Assembly (NCBI GenBank): GCA_009720755.1
Contig: WNKV01000017.1
Coordinates: 62,001 to 126,000, forward strand
From: Rhodoplanes serenus
GTDB taxonomy: Bacteria > Pseudomonadota > Alphaproteobacteria > Rhizobiales > Xanthobacteraceae
Direction of reading: 5' to 3'
DNA length: 64,000 bases
The notes under the pieces are model-generated. The model saw only the letters and a list, made by a program, of their open reading frames with translations, was not told the DNA's origin and made no database searches. Shown here piece after piece: positions 9,892 to 19,342 of the stretch; within the stretch, counting starts at the first letter, position 1; the number at the start of each line of letters is the position of its first letter. Position numbers and translations under genes: made by a program.

Positions 9892-10335
9892 CTACCCGTC
9901 CACCCGCTCGACATGCACGACGGCGCCGTCCACCCGCACCACCTTGACGCGGGCGCCGGCCGGCGTGTCGTCGCCGGTGACGCGCCAGATGGTATCGTCG
10001 ACCGCCACCGTGCCGCTGCCGCCGACGATCGGCCGCTCCAGCGTGAACACCCGCCCCACCATGGCGTCGAGCCGGCGGTTGAGGAACGGCTGGTCGCTGG
10101 TCTCACCCGCGTGCGCGAGCTTGCGCCACAGCGGAATGGCGGCGAGCGAGATCGCCGCGAAGGCGAGCCACTGGAGCTGCCAGCCCCAGTCGATCAGGAA
10201 CGACACCAGGCCGACGATCAGGGCCGCGATGCCGAGCCACAGGAGAAAGATGCCGGGCACCACGATCTCGGCGATCAACAGCACGGCGGCGGCGGTGAGC
10301 CAGCCCCAGGGGCCGAGGGAGGCGAGAAACGTCAT
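9892..10335 (-). CDS. NfeD-like membrane protein
   Basis: 147 residues. There are hydrophobic helices at about residues 8-60 (LTAAAVLLIAEIVVPGIFLL; IAALIVGLVSFLIDWGW; LAFAAISLAAIPLWR), then a soluble C-terminal OB-fold domain (GRVFTLERPIVGGSGTVAVD … VKVVRVDGAVVHVERV). Short NfeD proteins are partners of SPFH/stomatin-type proteins, and the gene sits 3 bases downstream of one, so the two are almost certainly an operon. The likely role is in membrane microdomain organisation or membrane protein quality control. Confidence 0.9.
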   Translation of the reverse strand: MTFLASLGPWGWLTAAAVLLIAEIVVPGIFLLWLGIAALIVGLVSFLIDWGWQLQWLAFAAISLAAIPLWRKLAHAGETSDQPFLNRRLDAMVGRVFTLERPIVGGSGTVAVDDTIWRVTGDDTPAGARVKVVRVDGAVVHVERVDG

Positions 10336-10338
10336 GGC

Positions 10339-11343
10339 TCATCTCGTGGTCGGTTGCGGCGGCGGCACGGCGGGGCCGGTGGGCGGCGCCGGCCGCCCGG
10401 CGGACCGCGGCTGGCCGGCGGCGCGCTCCTCGAAGGTCGACTTGGCGATCTCGGCGATGCCGGCCAGCGAGCCGAGCACGCTGGTGGCCTCGATCGGCAG
10501 CATCAGCACCTTCTGGTTCGGCGAGCGGGCGAGCTCGGCGAACGCCTTGAGGTACTTCTCGGCGATGAAGTAGTTGAGCGCCGCGACGTCGCCGCGGGCG
10601 ACCGCGAGGCTCACCATCTCGGTCGCCTTGGCCTCGGCCTGGGCGAGCCGCTCGCGCGCCTCGGCGTCGCGGAACGCCGCCTCGCGGCGCCCCTCCGCCT
10701 CCAGGATCTGCGATTGCTTCTGGCCCTCGGCGCGCAGGATCTCCGACTGGCGCTGCCCCTCGGCGGTGAGGATCTCGGCGCGCTTCTCGCGCTCCGCCTT
10801 CATCTGCCGCCCCATCGCGTTGACGAGGTCCTGGGGCGGGAAGATGTCCTTGATCTCGATGCGGTTGACCTTGATGCCCCAGGCCGACACGGCGGCATCG
10901 ACCACCCGCAGCAGCCGGACGTTGATCTCGTCGCGATGCGACAGCATCTGGTCGAGATCCATCGAGCCCATCACCGAGCGGATGTTGGTCATCGTCAGCT
11001 TGACGATGGCGAGGTCGAGCTGCGCCACCTCGTAGCTCGCCTTGACGGCATCGACGACCTGGAAGAAGGCGACGCCGTCGACCGTGACGCTGGCATTGTC
11101 CTTGGTGATGACCTCCTGCTGAGGAATGTCGATCACCTGCTCCATCACGTTGATCTTGCGGCCGATCCGGTCGACGAACGGGACGATCAGGTTGAGCCCG
11201 GGGCCGAGCCGCCTCGTGTAGCGGCCGAACCGCTCGACGGTCCACTCGTAGCCCTGGGGCACGGTCTTGACCCCGAGGAAGACCGTGACGATGGCGAGGA
11301 GGACCAAGATGACGATGAAGATGTCGAGACCGCCAAAAACCAT
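10339..11343 (-). CDS. qmcA: SPFH/Band-7 (stomatin, QmcA-like) membrane protein
   Basis: 334 residues. A single N-terminal membrane helix is at about residues 5-24 (DIFIVILVLLAIVTVFLGV). The SPFH domain follows (VPQGYEWTVERFGRYTRRLG; VDGVAFFQVVDAVKASYEV; NIRSVMGSMDLDQMLSHRDE). A long Glu/Ala/Arg-rich coiled coil at about 190-260 (repeated AEGQRQSEILRAEGQ-type units) is typical of oligomerising stomatins. The C-terminal 35 residues are a Pro-rich tail. It forms an operon with the NfeD partner downstream. Family members form ring- or cage-like assemblies around membrane proteases such as FtsH; here that is inferred from the family. Confidence 0.92.
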   Translation of the reverse strand: MVFGGLDIFIVILVLLAIVTVFLGVKTVPQGYEWTVERFGRYTRRLGPGLNLIVPFVDRIGRKINVMEQVIDIPQQEVITKDNASVTVDGVAFFQVVDAVKASYEVAQLDLAIVKLTMTNIRSVMGSMDLDQMLSHRDEINVRLLRVVDAAVSAWGIKVNRIEIKDIFPPQDLVNAMGRQMKAEREKRAEILTAEGQRQSEILRAEGQKQSQILEAEGRREAAFRDAEARERLAQAEAKATEMVSLAVARGDVAALNYFIAEKYLKAFAELARSPNQKVLMLPIEATSVLGSLAGIAEIAKSTFEERAAGQPRSAGRPAPPTGPAVPPPQPTTR

Positions 11344-11516
11344 GACCGTGCTCCCCTGCGGCTGATCCAGCGCGCGTGTGGCGGCGCGAGTGTGACGGTG
11401 TGAGGGTGCCGCCGCAAGCGCGGCCGCAGCGTCGTCACAAACGTGGGTGTCGGGCGCGAGGTGCCGGTTCGGACCCGGTGCGGAACGACGTTAAGGGAGG
11501 GTGACCGGCCGGCGGC

Positions 11517-12671
11517 TCACGCCGGCGGGTCGATCCAGCCCTGAAGCTCGCGCAGCACCACGGTGCGGATCACCTCCATGCCGGGTCCGCTGTCGTTGAG
11601 GCAGGGGATGGCGGCGAAGTTCTCGCCCCCGTTGTGCAGGAAGATCTCGGCGTTCTCGCCGGCGATCTCCTCCAGGGTCTCCAGGCAGTCGGAGGTGAAG
11701 CCCGGGGTGATGACGGCGAGGCTCTTGGTCCCCGATTCGGCCAGCGCCTTGACGGTCATGTCGGTGTAGGGCTGCAACCACTCGGCGCGGCCGAAGCGCG
11801 ACTGGAAGGTGAGGCGGAAGCGGGTTTCGTCGAGGCCGAGCCGGGCACCCAGCAGCCGGTGCGTCTTGGCGCAGTGGCAGTAGTAGGGGTCGCCCTTGTC
11901 GAAATACTCCTTCGGGATGCCGTGGAAGGAGGCGATGATCACCTCGGGCGTGAAGGAGAGCTTGGCCAGCTCGTCTTCCACGGAGCGGGCCAGCGCCTCG
12001 ATGTACACGGGATCGTCGTACCACGGGGCCGCCACCCGCAGGGTCGGCTGCCAGCGCAGGCGCATCAGGGCGCGGAACGCCTCGTCGCACACGGTCGCCG
12101 TGGTGGCGGCGGCGTATTGCGGGTAGAGCGGCACCAGCAGGATGCGGTCGCAGCCCCGCGCCTGGAGGGCGGCGAGGCGCGATTCCATCGACGGGTTGCC
12201 GTAGCGCATCGCCCAGTCGACGACGAGCCGGTCGTCCACCGGCGCGACCAGCCCGGCGAGCTGCTCGCTCTGCGACCGGGTGATGGTCTTGAGCGGTGAT
12301 TCGTTCTTCTCGCGGTTCCAGATCTTCTCGTAATCGCGCCCCTTCTGGGCCGGGCGGGTGCGCAGGATGATGCCGTTGAGCACCAGCTTCCAGATCGGCC
12401 CCTGCGCCTCGATGACCCGCGCGTCGGAGAGGAACTGCTTGAGATAGCGGCGCACCGACTCCGGGTCGGTGGCGTCGGGGGTGCCGAGATTGACGATCAG
12501 GACGCCGATGCGCCCGTGCTCGACCGGCGGATGGTCGGCCGGGCGGGCACTCGGGGCCGGGCGCGCGCCGGCGCCCGGTCGGGCGACCGGGCGGAGAGGC
12601 GCCCGCGGCGGGGCGTCGGCGAAAGTGGTGGTCTCGTCGCGAGACCCGGGGGTGGGGATGCGCTCGTTCAT
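11517..12671 (-). CDS. hemH: Ferrochelatase
   Basis: 384 residues. Inserts Fe2+ into protoporphyrin IX, the last step of protoheme synthesis. Family motifs are clear: IGVLIVNLGTPDATDPESVR near residue 55, LVPLYPQYAAATTATVCDEA, and the catalytic-His region ASFHGIPKEYFDKGDPYYCH, followed by TFQSRFGRAEWLQPY. The first 50 residues form a Pro/Ala/Arg-rich extension not usual in the family. The ATG at 12671 is the natural start; coding-like translation further upstream belongs to another frame. It is a monocistronic-looking gene. Confidence 0.95.
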   Translation of the reverse strand: MNERIPTPGSRDETTTFADAPPRAPLRPVARPGAGARPAPSARPADHPPVEHGRIGVLIVNLGTPDATDPESVRRYLKQFLSDARVIEAQGPIWKLVLNGIILRTRPAQKGRDYEKIWNREKNESPLKTITRSQSEQLAGLVAPVDDRLVVDWAMRYGNPSMESRLAALQARGCDRILLVPLYPQYAAATTATVCDEAFRALMRLRWQPTLRVAAPWYDDPVYIEALARSVEDELAKLSFTPEVIIASFHGIPKEYFDKGDPYYCHCAKTHRLLGARLGLDETRFRLTFQSRFGRAEWLQPYTDMTVKALAESGTKSLAVITPGFTSDCLETLEEIAGENAEIFLHNGGENFAAIPCLNDSGPGMEVIRTVVLRELQGWIDPPA

Positions 12672-12862
12672 CTGTGCTCGGATCGAACTGCCAAGCCGAG
12701 CGATAGCAGGACCGGAGGGCGGCAGCCAGACCCCTCGGGCGACGTCCATGCGACGATTCGCGGCGGCGGGTAACGGGCGGTAGAAGCCGCCGCGAAGACC
12801 CGCACCCGGCCGCGGCGCGTGCGCCCGGGCATAGGCGGCGCTTCGGCCCGGCCGGGGCGCCG

Positions 12863-15800
12863 CTACTCGGCCGCCTCCAGCCGTACCGCCGGGCTGCGGA
12901 ACTCGGCCAGCAGCATCGCTTCCTCGGCCTTGGCGAGCGCGATCGAGCTCGTCTTGACGTGGCCGAAGCCGCGGATCTTCTCGGGCACGGCCGCGATCGC
13001 CACCGCGAGGGCGTGGTTGTCGGGCGAGAGGCCGGCCAGAACCTCGTCCAGCACGGCGTCGTACTCGGCGATCAGCGCCCGCTCGGCCCGCCGCTCGGCG
13101 GAGTGCCCGAACGGATCGAGCCGGGTGCCGCGCAACCCCTTGAGGCGGGCGAGCAGCCGGAGCACCGGGACGATCCAGGGGCCGAACGACACCTTGCGGA
13201 CCGGGCCGCGCCGCTCCGAGCGCACCAGCCAGGTCGGCGCGAGGTGGAGCGTGATCCGCAGGCGCTCGCCCTCCACGGTCTCGGCGAGCTGGCGCTGGAA
13301 CGAGCCGTCCGACCACAGCCGCGCCACCTCGTACTCGTCCTTGTAGGCCATCAGCTTGAACAGGCTTTTCGCCACCGCCTCGCCGAGCCCGTCGCGACCG
13401 GGCGTCTGCGCGGCCTCGGCGGCCCGCACCTCCTCGACCCGCCGCCGGTAGCGCTCCGCATAGGCGGCGTTCTGGTAGGCGGTGAGGAATGCGACCCGCC
13501 GCGCGACGATCTCGTCCAGCGACTGCGACAGCCGCCGTGGCGAGTCCGCGGCCGGCGCGGCCGGGGCGGCGAGGGCCGCGACGCCGGCCGGGTCCAGCGC
13601 GAGGCGGCGGCCGAGCCGGAACGCTGCCCGGTTCATGGCGACGGCCTCGCCGTTGAGCGCGATCGCCTGCTCGATCGCGGCCGCCGACACCGGCACGGCG
13701 CCGAGCTGCCAGCCGACCCCGAGCAGCATCATGTTGGCGGCGATCGACTGGCCGAACAGGGCGCTCGCCAGCCGCGTCGCCTCGACGAAGCGGCACTGCT
13801 CGGTCCCGGCGGCGTCCGTCACCGCGCGGCGCAGCCGCTCGCCGGGCAACCGCAGGTCGGGCTGGCGCGTGAAGGGGCCGGGCATCACCTCGGCGGTGTC
13901 GACCACCACCCGGGTGGCGCCGGCCTTGACGGTGGCGAGGGCGGCGCGGCTCGCCGTGATCACCAGGTCGCCGCCCAGCACCAGGTCGGCACCGCCGGCC
14001 GGCAGCCGGATGGCGTGGATGTCGTCCGGACGCGCCGCGATGCGGATGTGGCTGAGCACGCTGCCGCCCTTCTGGGCGAGGCCCGCCATGTCGATGACGC
14101 CGGCCGCCTTGCCGTCGAGATGCGCCGCCATGGCGAGGATCGCGCCGACCGTGACGATGCCGGTGCCGCCGATACCGCAGACCAGGATGCCGTAGGTGCC
14201 ATCGATCGCCGGCAGGACGGGCCCCGGCAGATCCGGCGCCGGGAGATCGTCGGCCGAAAGCGCCGTCGCCTCTCCCCGCGGGCGGGGAGCATCACCGGCG
14301 CCATCGCCCCTCACCCCGACCCTCTCCCCGCTCGCGGGGAGAGGGAGTTCCGGCACCGTCACGCCGCTCGCCCGCTTCGGCCGGGCGCCCGAGACGCTCG
14401 CGAACGACGGACAAAAACCCTTCACGCAGGAGAAGTCCTTGTTGCAGGTCGACTGATCGATGAGGCGCTTGCGTCCGAACTCGGTCTCCAGCGGCTGGAT
14501 GGACACGCAGTTCGACTGCACCCCGCAGTCGCCGCAGCCCTCGCACACCAGCGCGTTGATGACGACGCGGCGGTCCGGGTCCGGATAGAGGCCGCGCTTG
14601 CGGCGGCGTCGCTTCTCGGCCGCGCAGGTCTGGTCGTAGATCAGCACGGAGCAGCCGGGCGTCGCGGCGAGCCGCCGCTGCACGGCATCGAGATCGTCGC
14701 GGTGGTGAACCGTGGTGCCCGGCGGCCATGCCGTCGTCCGCCCGTACTTCTCCGGCTCGTCGGTGACCACCACCAGCGCCGCGACGCCTTCGGCGGCGAC
14801 CTGGCGGGCGATCTGCTGGACCGTGAGGCCGCCGTCGTTCTTCTGCCCGCCCGTCATGGCGACGGCGTCGTTGAACAGGATCTTGAAGGTGATGTTGACG
14901 CCGGCCGCGACGGCGGCCCGGATGGCGAGCGAGCCCGAGTGGTTGTAGGTGCCGTCGCCGAGATTCTGGAACACGTGCGGCCGCTGCGAGAACGGCGCCT
15001 CGCCGATCCAGTTGGCACCTTCGCCGCCCATCTGGGTGAAGCCCGTGGTGGCGCGATCCATCCATTGGACCATGTAGTGGCAGCCGATGCCCGCATAGGC
15101 GCGGCTGCCCTCCGGCACCACCGTGGACGAGTTGTGCGGGCAGCCCGAGCAGAAGTAGGGCGTCCGCGTCGCGATGTCGGCGGCCGGCGGTGGCTCGCGC
15201 CGCATCTCCTTCAGGCGGGCGACGCGGGCCGTCAGCGCCTCGTCGGGGGCGAAGCGCGAGAGCCGCTCGCCGATCGCCAGCGCGATGGCGGCGGGATCGA
15301 GCGCGCCCTTGACCGGGAACAGCCAGCGGCCGTGCTCGTCCTTCTTGCCGACGACGACCGGCTGGTGGGCGGTGCCGTACAGCTCCTCGCGCACCTGCAC
15401 CTCGACCAGCGAGCGCTTCTCCTCGACCACCATCAGGAGATCGAGGCCGGCGGCCGCCTCCAGCATGTCGTCGCGGCCGATCGGATAGGGGCAGCCGATC
15501 TTGACGAGGCGCAGGCCGAGATCGTTGCAGCGCACCTCGTCGAGGCCGAGCAGATCGAGCGCCAAGCGCACGTCGAGATAGCTCTTGCCGACCGTGAGAA
15601 GGCCGAGCCGCGGCCGCCGCCCGCCCGAGATCACGGTGCGGTTCAGCTTGTTGACCCGCACGAAGGCCAGCATGGCGTCGCGCTTGAAATCCTGGAGGCG
15701 CGCCTCCTGGGCCAGCACGGTGTCGCCGAGCCGGATGCCGAGGCCGCCCGGTGGCATGCGGAACAGATCGTCGCTCGGGATGGCGATCTTCACCCGGTCG

Positions 15801-16447
15801 AGGTCACCGTCGATCACGGCGGTGGACTCCACCGTGTCGTGGACGCATTTGAGCCCGACCCAGGCGCCGGTGTAGCGCGACATCGCGAGGCCGAGCAGGC
15901 CGTAGTCGACGATCTCCTGGACGCCGGCCGGATTGAGCACCGGGATCACGGCGTTGACGAAGTTGAACTCCGACTGATGCGCCGTGGTGGAGCTTTCGGC
16001 GGTATGGTCGTCACCCATCAGCGCGAGCACGCCGCCGTGACGCGAGGTACCGGCGCAGTTCGCATGGCGAAACACGTCGCCGGAGCGATCGACGCCCGGT
16101 CCCTTGCCGTACCAGAGCGCGAACACACCGTCGAAGCGGCCTTCGCCGCGTAGCTCGGCCTGCTGCGAGCCCCACACGGCGGTGGCCGCCAGGTCCTCGT
16201 TCAGCCCGGCCTGGAAGCGGATGTCGTTCGCCTTGAGGCGCGCCTCGGCGCGCTGGAACTGCTGGTCGAGCCCGCCGAGCGGCGAGCCGCGATAGCCGGT
16301 GACGAAGCCGGCCGTGCGCAGCCCGGCGCGGCGGTCGCGCGCCTTCTGCATCAGGACCATGCGGATGATGGCCTGATAGCCGGTGAGGAGCACCGGCGAG
16401 GCGGCGAGGTCGTACTTGTCGTCCAGGGTGACGGGCCGTAGCGCCAT
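12863..16447 (-). CDS. Indolepyruvate:ferredoxin oxidoreductase, fused alpha/beta/gamma (IorAB-like)
   Basis: 1194 residues. Thiamine-diphosphate enzyme oxidatively decarboxylating aryl-pyruvates or related 2-oxoacids to acyl-CoA with ferredoxin. The N-terminal half has the pyrimidine-binding region (TAGFVTGYRGSPLGGLDQQ) and the TPP-binding half (CSGCPHNSSTVVPEGSRAYA; FQNLGDGTYNHSGSLAIRAA). An Fe-S segment follows near residues 650-695 (CEGCGDCGVQSNC; CNKDFSCVKGFCPSF), then the gamma domain from about 745 (ILVCGIGGTGIVTVGAILAM). The ATG at 16447 (MALRPVTLDDKYDL) fits the family; an in-frame ATG at 16531 would add 28 unconserved residues. Residues about 700-726 are encoded by a palindromic repeat inserted in the interdomain linker. 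It may feed phenylacetyl-CoA or indoleacetyl-CoA into the paa pathway. Confidence 0.92.
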   Translation of the reverse strand: MALRPVTLDDKYDLAASPVLLTGYQAIIRMVLMQKARDRRAGLRTAGFVTGYRGSPLGGLDQQFQRAEARLKANDIRFQAGLNEDLAATAVWGSQQAELRGEGRFDGVFALWYGKGPGVDRSGDVFRHANCAGTSRHGGVLALMGDDHTAESSTTAHQSEFNFVNAVIPVLNPAGVQEIVDYGLLGLAMSRYTGAWVGLKCVHDTVESTAVIDGDLDRVKIAIPSDDLFRMPPGGLGIRLGDTVLAQEARLQDFKRDAMLAFVRVNKLNRTVISGGRRPRLGLLTVGKSYLDVRLALDLLGLDEVRCNDLGLRLVKIGCPYPIGRDDMLEAAAGLDLLMVVEEKRSLVEVQVREELYGTAHQPVVVGKKDEHGRWLFPVKGALDPAAIALAIGERLSRFAPDEALTARVARLKEMRREPPPAADIATRTPYFCSGCPHNSSTVVPEGSRAYAGIGCHYMVQWMDRATTGFTQMGGEGANWIGEAPFSQRPHVFQNLGDGTYNHSGSLAIRAAVAAGVNITFKILFNDAVAMTGGQKNDGGLTVQQIARQVAAEGVAALVVVTDEPEKYGRTTAWPPGTTVHHRDDLDAVQRRLAATPGCSVLIYDQTCAAEKRRRRKRGLYPDPDRRVVINALVCEGCGDCGVQSNCVSIQPLETEFGRKRLIDQSTCNKDFSCVKGFCPSFASVSGARPKRASGVTVPELPLPASGERVGVRGDGAGDAPRPRGEATALSADDLPAPDLPGPVLPAIDGTYGILVCGIGGTGIVTVGAILAMAAHLDGKAAGVIDMAGLAQKGGSVLSHIRIAARPDDIHAIRLPAGGADLVLGGDLVITASRAALATVKAGATRVVVDTAEVMPGPFTRQPDLRLPGERLRRAVTDAAGTEQCRFVEATRLASALFGQSIAANMMLLGVGWQLGAVPVSAAAIEQAIALNGEAVAMNRAAFRLGRRLALDPAGVAALAAPAAPAADSPRRLSQSLDEIVARRVAFLTAYQNAAYAERYRRRVEEVRAAEAAQTPGRDGLGEAVAKSLFKLMAYKDEYEVARLWSDGSFQRQLAETVEGERLRITLHLAPTWLVRSERRGPVRKVSFGPWIVPVLRLLARLKGLRGTRLDPFGHSAERRAERALIAEYDAVLDEVLAGLSPDNHALAVAIAAVPEKIRGFGHVKTSSIALAKAEEAMLLAEFRSPAVRLEAAE
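14270..14344. repeat. Palindromic interspersed repeat inside the oxidoreductase gene
   Basis: Two inverted repeats, at 14270-14289 (TCTCCCCGC / GCGGGGAG) and 14321-14344 (CCTCTCCCCGC / GCGGGGAGAGG), separated by a CCCCTCACCCCGACC stretch. This is the layout of the intergenic copies near 44.0 and 46.8 kb. Here it lies in frame within a coding region. Confidence 0.85.
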
Positions 16448-17357
16448 GGCACGCTCGCACGGTTCGCGCGATCGGCGGACGTCCCGAGGCCCGGTCGGCG
16501 ATCGGGGGTACCGCCGTTGTCGAGGAGACAACGTCGAGGCTGCCGGTTCGGTGGCACAGCGTCAATTTCGTTTATGAGCGCGGCGTGCCGGCTCGCGTTA
16601 CGTGCGTGCCGGCGGTGGCGCAATTTGGCGCACTGCAATGCGCCTTGTGCGACGCAGAATGCGGTGCGGCGGTGGCGCACGCCGCGTGCTCGATCACGTC
16701 CTTTGCTCGAACACGGCGCCGCCCGGCACGTGTGGCCCGTCGTGTCCGTGATCGGCCGAGAGCATCCGCAAGGGCCGCGCACGCTGACGAAGCGTGTTCT
16801 GATCAGGACCACTTCGCGTCGAGGACGACAACGAAGAGCGGCACCCGAGCGCAACAAAACTCTATAGTTTTTTTATATGTCAGTTAGCTTCGAGATGGCG
16901 GATAACGCCGCGCCTCGGAGTCATCAATCCGATCATCTCACATCGCAGGCTACGTCTCGTACAAACCCGTATACCTAAGCCGGCTTAAGTGATCGTTAGG
17001 ATGTGCGGAACGAAGGTCACGATGGAATTCGGTGAAGATGTAGCCTGGAAATACAGCTTTTTGTAACTCGCGCGACCTGATTCGCGCTGCGCGCGTCGAT
17101 CTACTCCAAACGGAAGTTCCGATGGTTCGCTGATCACGATTCCTGCCAGCCCTAGCGAAATCCGACCCTCGCCGCAGATGCTTCGGCTCTGACAGCCGAC
17201 ACTCGCCCTGCGGCGGCTTTCCACACAATTGGGCTTCCATAGCCGGCGCCCTCTGGCTGCCGGCATCGCAATAGTATTGCCGGATGCTCACGGCATCCTG
17301 CCGAATACCCTTCGACATGCTCTGAACCAAACGACCCACACAACACGAGTTATCTCC
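16448..17357. other. 910-bp non-coding region upstream of the chemosensory operon
   Basis: No ORF with convincing coding character. From about 16840 to 17110 the base composition is clearly more AT-rich than the rest of the window (for example CTATAGTTTTTTTATATG near 16862), so promoters for the che operon probably lie here. A 12-bp perfect palindrome TAAGCCGGCTTA sits at 16976-16987. An open frame runs into the receptor gene from 17229, but it is not conserved-looking before the ATG at 17358. Confidence 0.5.
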
Positions 17358-19310
17358 ATGGCCCTGGTGAAGAAAGCTGGCGTGAGCGAAAAGCCTCCGG
17401 TGCGCGTGATGCAGGCGAACCTCGAAGCCGCGATGACGAAGGAGCATTCCTCGAGCAACGGCTCGCGGCTGGCTGCCGAGTCGCAGAAGCGCAAGGCGCG
17501 GACCTTCGCGCGCCAGCAGAAGGCGGCCGAGCGCGTCGCGTCCGCGGCCTCGCAGATGGCGACCGGCATCCAGGAGGCGGCGTCCGCGGCCGAGGAGCTG
17601 CGCAAGGCGTCCGACCAGATCGCCGCCGGTGCCGAGGAAGCCGCGAACGCGGCTCAGCAGTCGCTCAAGGCCGTGACCAGCGGCTCGAACCTGATCATCA
17701 AGGCGAAGATCAACGCCGAGACGTCGGTGAAGAAGACCGAAGCCCTCCAGGGGCTCGTCGCCGAGGTCGCGGCCCAGGTCGCCAACTCGATCACGGCCAT
17801 CGGCCGCGCCTCGGAGCGCCAGGAAGCCTCGGTGAAGATGGTCGAGGAGCTGGAGCGCCAAGCCGCCACGATCGGCGAGGTCGTCAAGGCGGTCGCCCGC
17901 ATCGCCGACCAGACCAATCTGCTCGCGCTCAATGCGGCGATCGAGGCGGCGCGCGCCGGGCAGCACGGCAAGGGCTTTGCCGTCGTCGCCGACGAGGTCC
18001 GCACGCTCGCCGAGACCAGCGAGAAATCGGCCCGCGACATCCAGGAGCTGATCGCCCAGATCCAGAAGGACGTGAAGGTCATCGCCGAGGGGATCAACGC
18101 CTCCGCGGTGGCGGCCCGGCAGGAGGTCGAAAAGGGCATGAAGATCACCGAGACGCTGGAGAGCGTCCGGGTCGACATGATCGAGGTCATGAAGGGCGGC
18201 CGCGAGATCGCTCTCGCGTCGGACGAGTCGAACACCGCCGCCCAGGAGGCGCTGAAGGGGTCGGAGGCGGTCGCAGCCGCGGCCGAGGAGCAGGGCTCGG
18301 CCTGCCAGGAGGCCGGCAAGACGGTCGAGCAGCAGACCACCGCGCTCGCTCAGTGCGAGCAGGCGTCGCAGGAGATCGCCGAACTCGCCGAGGAGCTGAA
18401 GAACTCGACGAACATCGGCAAGAGCGCCGAGGAGGTCGCCTCGGCGGCCGAGGAGCTGTCCAGCGCCGTCGAGGAGATCAATCGCGCTGCCGCCCAGATC
18501 ATGACGGCGCTCGAGCAGATCGGCAAAGGCGCGCAGCAGCAGGCCGCCGCGACCCAGCAGTCCTCCGCCGCCATCAGCCAGATCGAGAAGGGCGCGCTGA
18601 CGTCCCAGTCGCGTGCCCAGATGGCGCTCGAGAAGGGACAGGCGATCAGCGACACGCTCGCCGCCAACAAGATCGCGGTGGATGCCCTCGTCGAGGGCGT
18701 TGGCAAGTCGGTCGAGGCCGGCAAGGTGAGCCGCGACCAGATCTCGGCGCTGGAGCAGGTGAGCCGCCGGATCGACAAGATCGTCGACGCCATCACCACC
18801 GTGTCCATTCAGACCAACATGCTGGCCGTGAACGGCTCGGTCGAGGCGGCTCGCGCCGGCGAGTTCGGCAAGGGCTTCGCCGTGGTGTCCACGGACATCC
18901 GCAACCTCGCCCGTGACTCGGCCGAGAACGCCGATCGCATCAAGGACACCGTCAAGTCCATCCAGGACCAGATCGTCAACGTCCGCGGTGATCTCGGAGA
19001 GATCGCCGACGCGGCCGCCGCCGAAGTCGAGAAGAACAAGGCCATCTCGGCCAACCTCGCGACCATCGCGAACGACATGGGCGAAGTGCTCGCCGGCAAC
19101 AAGGAGATCCTCACGGGCTCCGACGAGATCGTGCGGGTCGTCAAGGAGGTCCAGACCGGTGTCGAGCAGATCGCCGCCGCTGCCCAGCAGGCCAGCCGTG
19201 CCTCGACCGAAGCCTCGAACGCGGCGCGTGAACAGGCCAAGGGCGCCGAGGAGCTCGCCGCCGCCATCGAGGAGATCGCCTCCCTCGCCGACGAGCTGCA
19301 AGCGGCCTGA
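17358..19310 (+). CDS. Soluble chemoreceptor with two signalling hairpins
   Basis: 650 residues, no signal peptide and no membrane helix, so a cytoplasmic receptor. It is one long Ala/Glu/Gln-rich coiled coil carrying two separate receptor tips about 300 residues apart. Tip 1, near residue 185, is [20 protein letters not shown] followed by [15 protein letters not shown]. Tip 2, near residue 485, is [20 protein letters not shown] followed by [15 protein letters not shown]. The first 40 residues ([14 protein letters not shown]…) are basic and lack a known sensor domain. The ATG at 17358 (SD-like sequence weak) is preferred over the upstream frame extension. It begins the che operon, 32 bases before the CheW gene. 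Confidence 0.88.
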   Translation: MALVKKAGVSEKPPVRVMQANLEAAMTKEHSSSNGSRLAAESQKRKARTFARQQKAAERVASAASQMATGIQEAASAAEELRKASDQIAAGAEEAANAAQQSLKAVTSGSNLIIKAKINAETSVKKTEALQGLVAEVAAQVANSITAIGRASERQEASVKMVEELERQAATIGEVVKAVARIADQTNLLALNAAIEAARAGQHGKGFAVVADEVRTLAETSEKSARDIQELIAQIQKDVKVIAEGINASAVAARQEVEKGMKITETLESVRVDMIEVMKGGREIALASDESNTAAQEALKGSEAVAAAAEEQGSACQEAGKTVEQQTTALAQCEQASQEIAELAEELKNSTNIGKSAEEVASAAEELSSAVEEINRAAAQIMTALEQIGKGAQQQAAATQQSSAAISQIEKGALTSQSRAQMALEKGQAISDTLAANKIAVDALVEGVGKSVEAGKVSRDQISALEQVSRRIDKIVDAITTVSIQTNMLAVNGSVEAARAGEFGKGFAVVSTDIRNLARDSAENADRIKDTVKSIQDQIVNVRGDLGEIADAAAAEVEKNKAISANLATIANDMGEVLAGNKEILTGSDEIVRVVKEVQTGVEQIAAAAQQASRASTEASNAAREQAKGAEELAAAIEEIASLADELQAA

Positions 19311-19342
19311 AGCCGCCGCGGCACGACCGAGAGGAGACCGCG

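Noticed and set aside
12959..16153. 1064-residue open frame opposite the indolepyruvate oxidoreductase
   Set aside because: Antisense shadow; no recognisable domain while the other strand has a complete enzyme.
16585..16887. Small open frames in the region upstream of the che operon
   Set aside because: Arg/Ala-rich, several overlapping frames of similar quality, no ribosome site and no similarity recognised.
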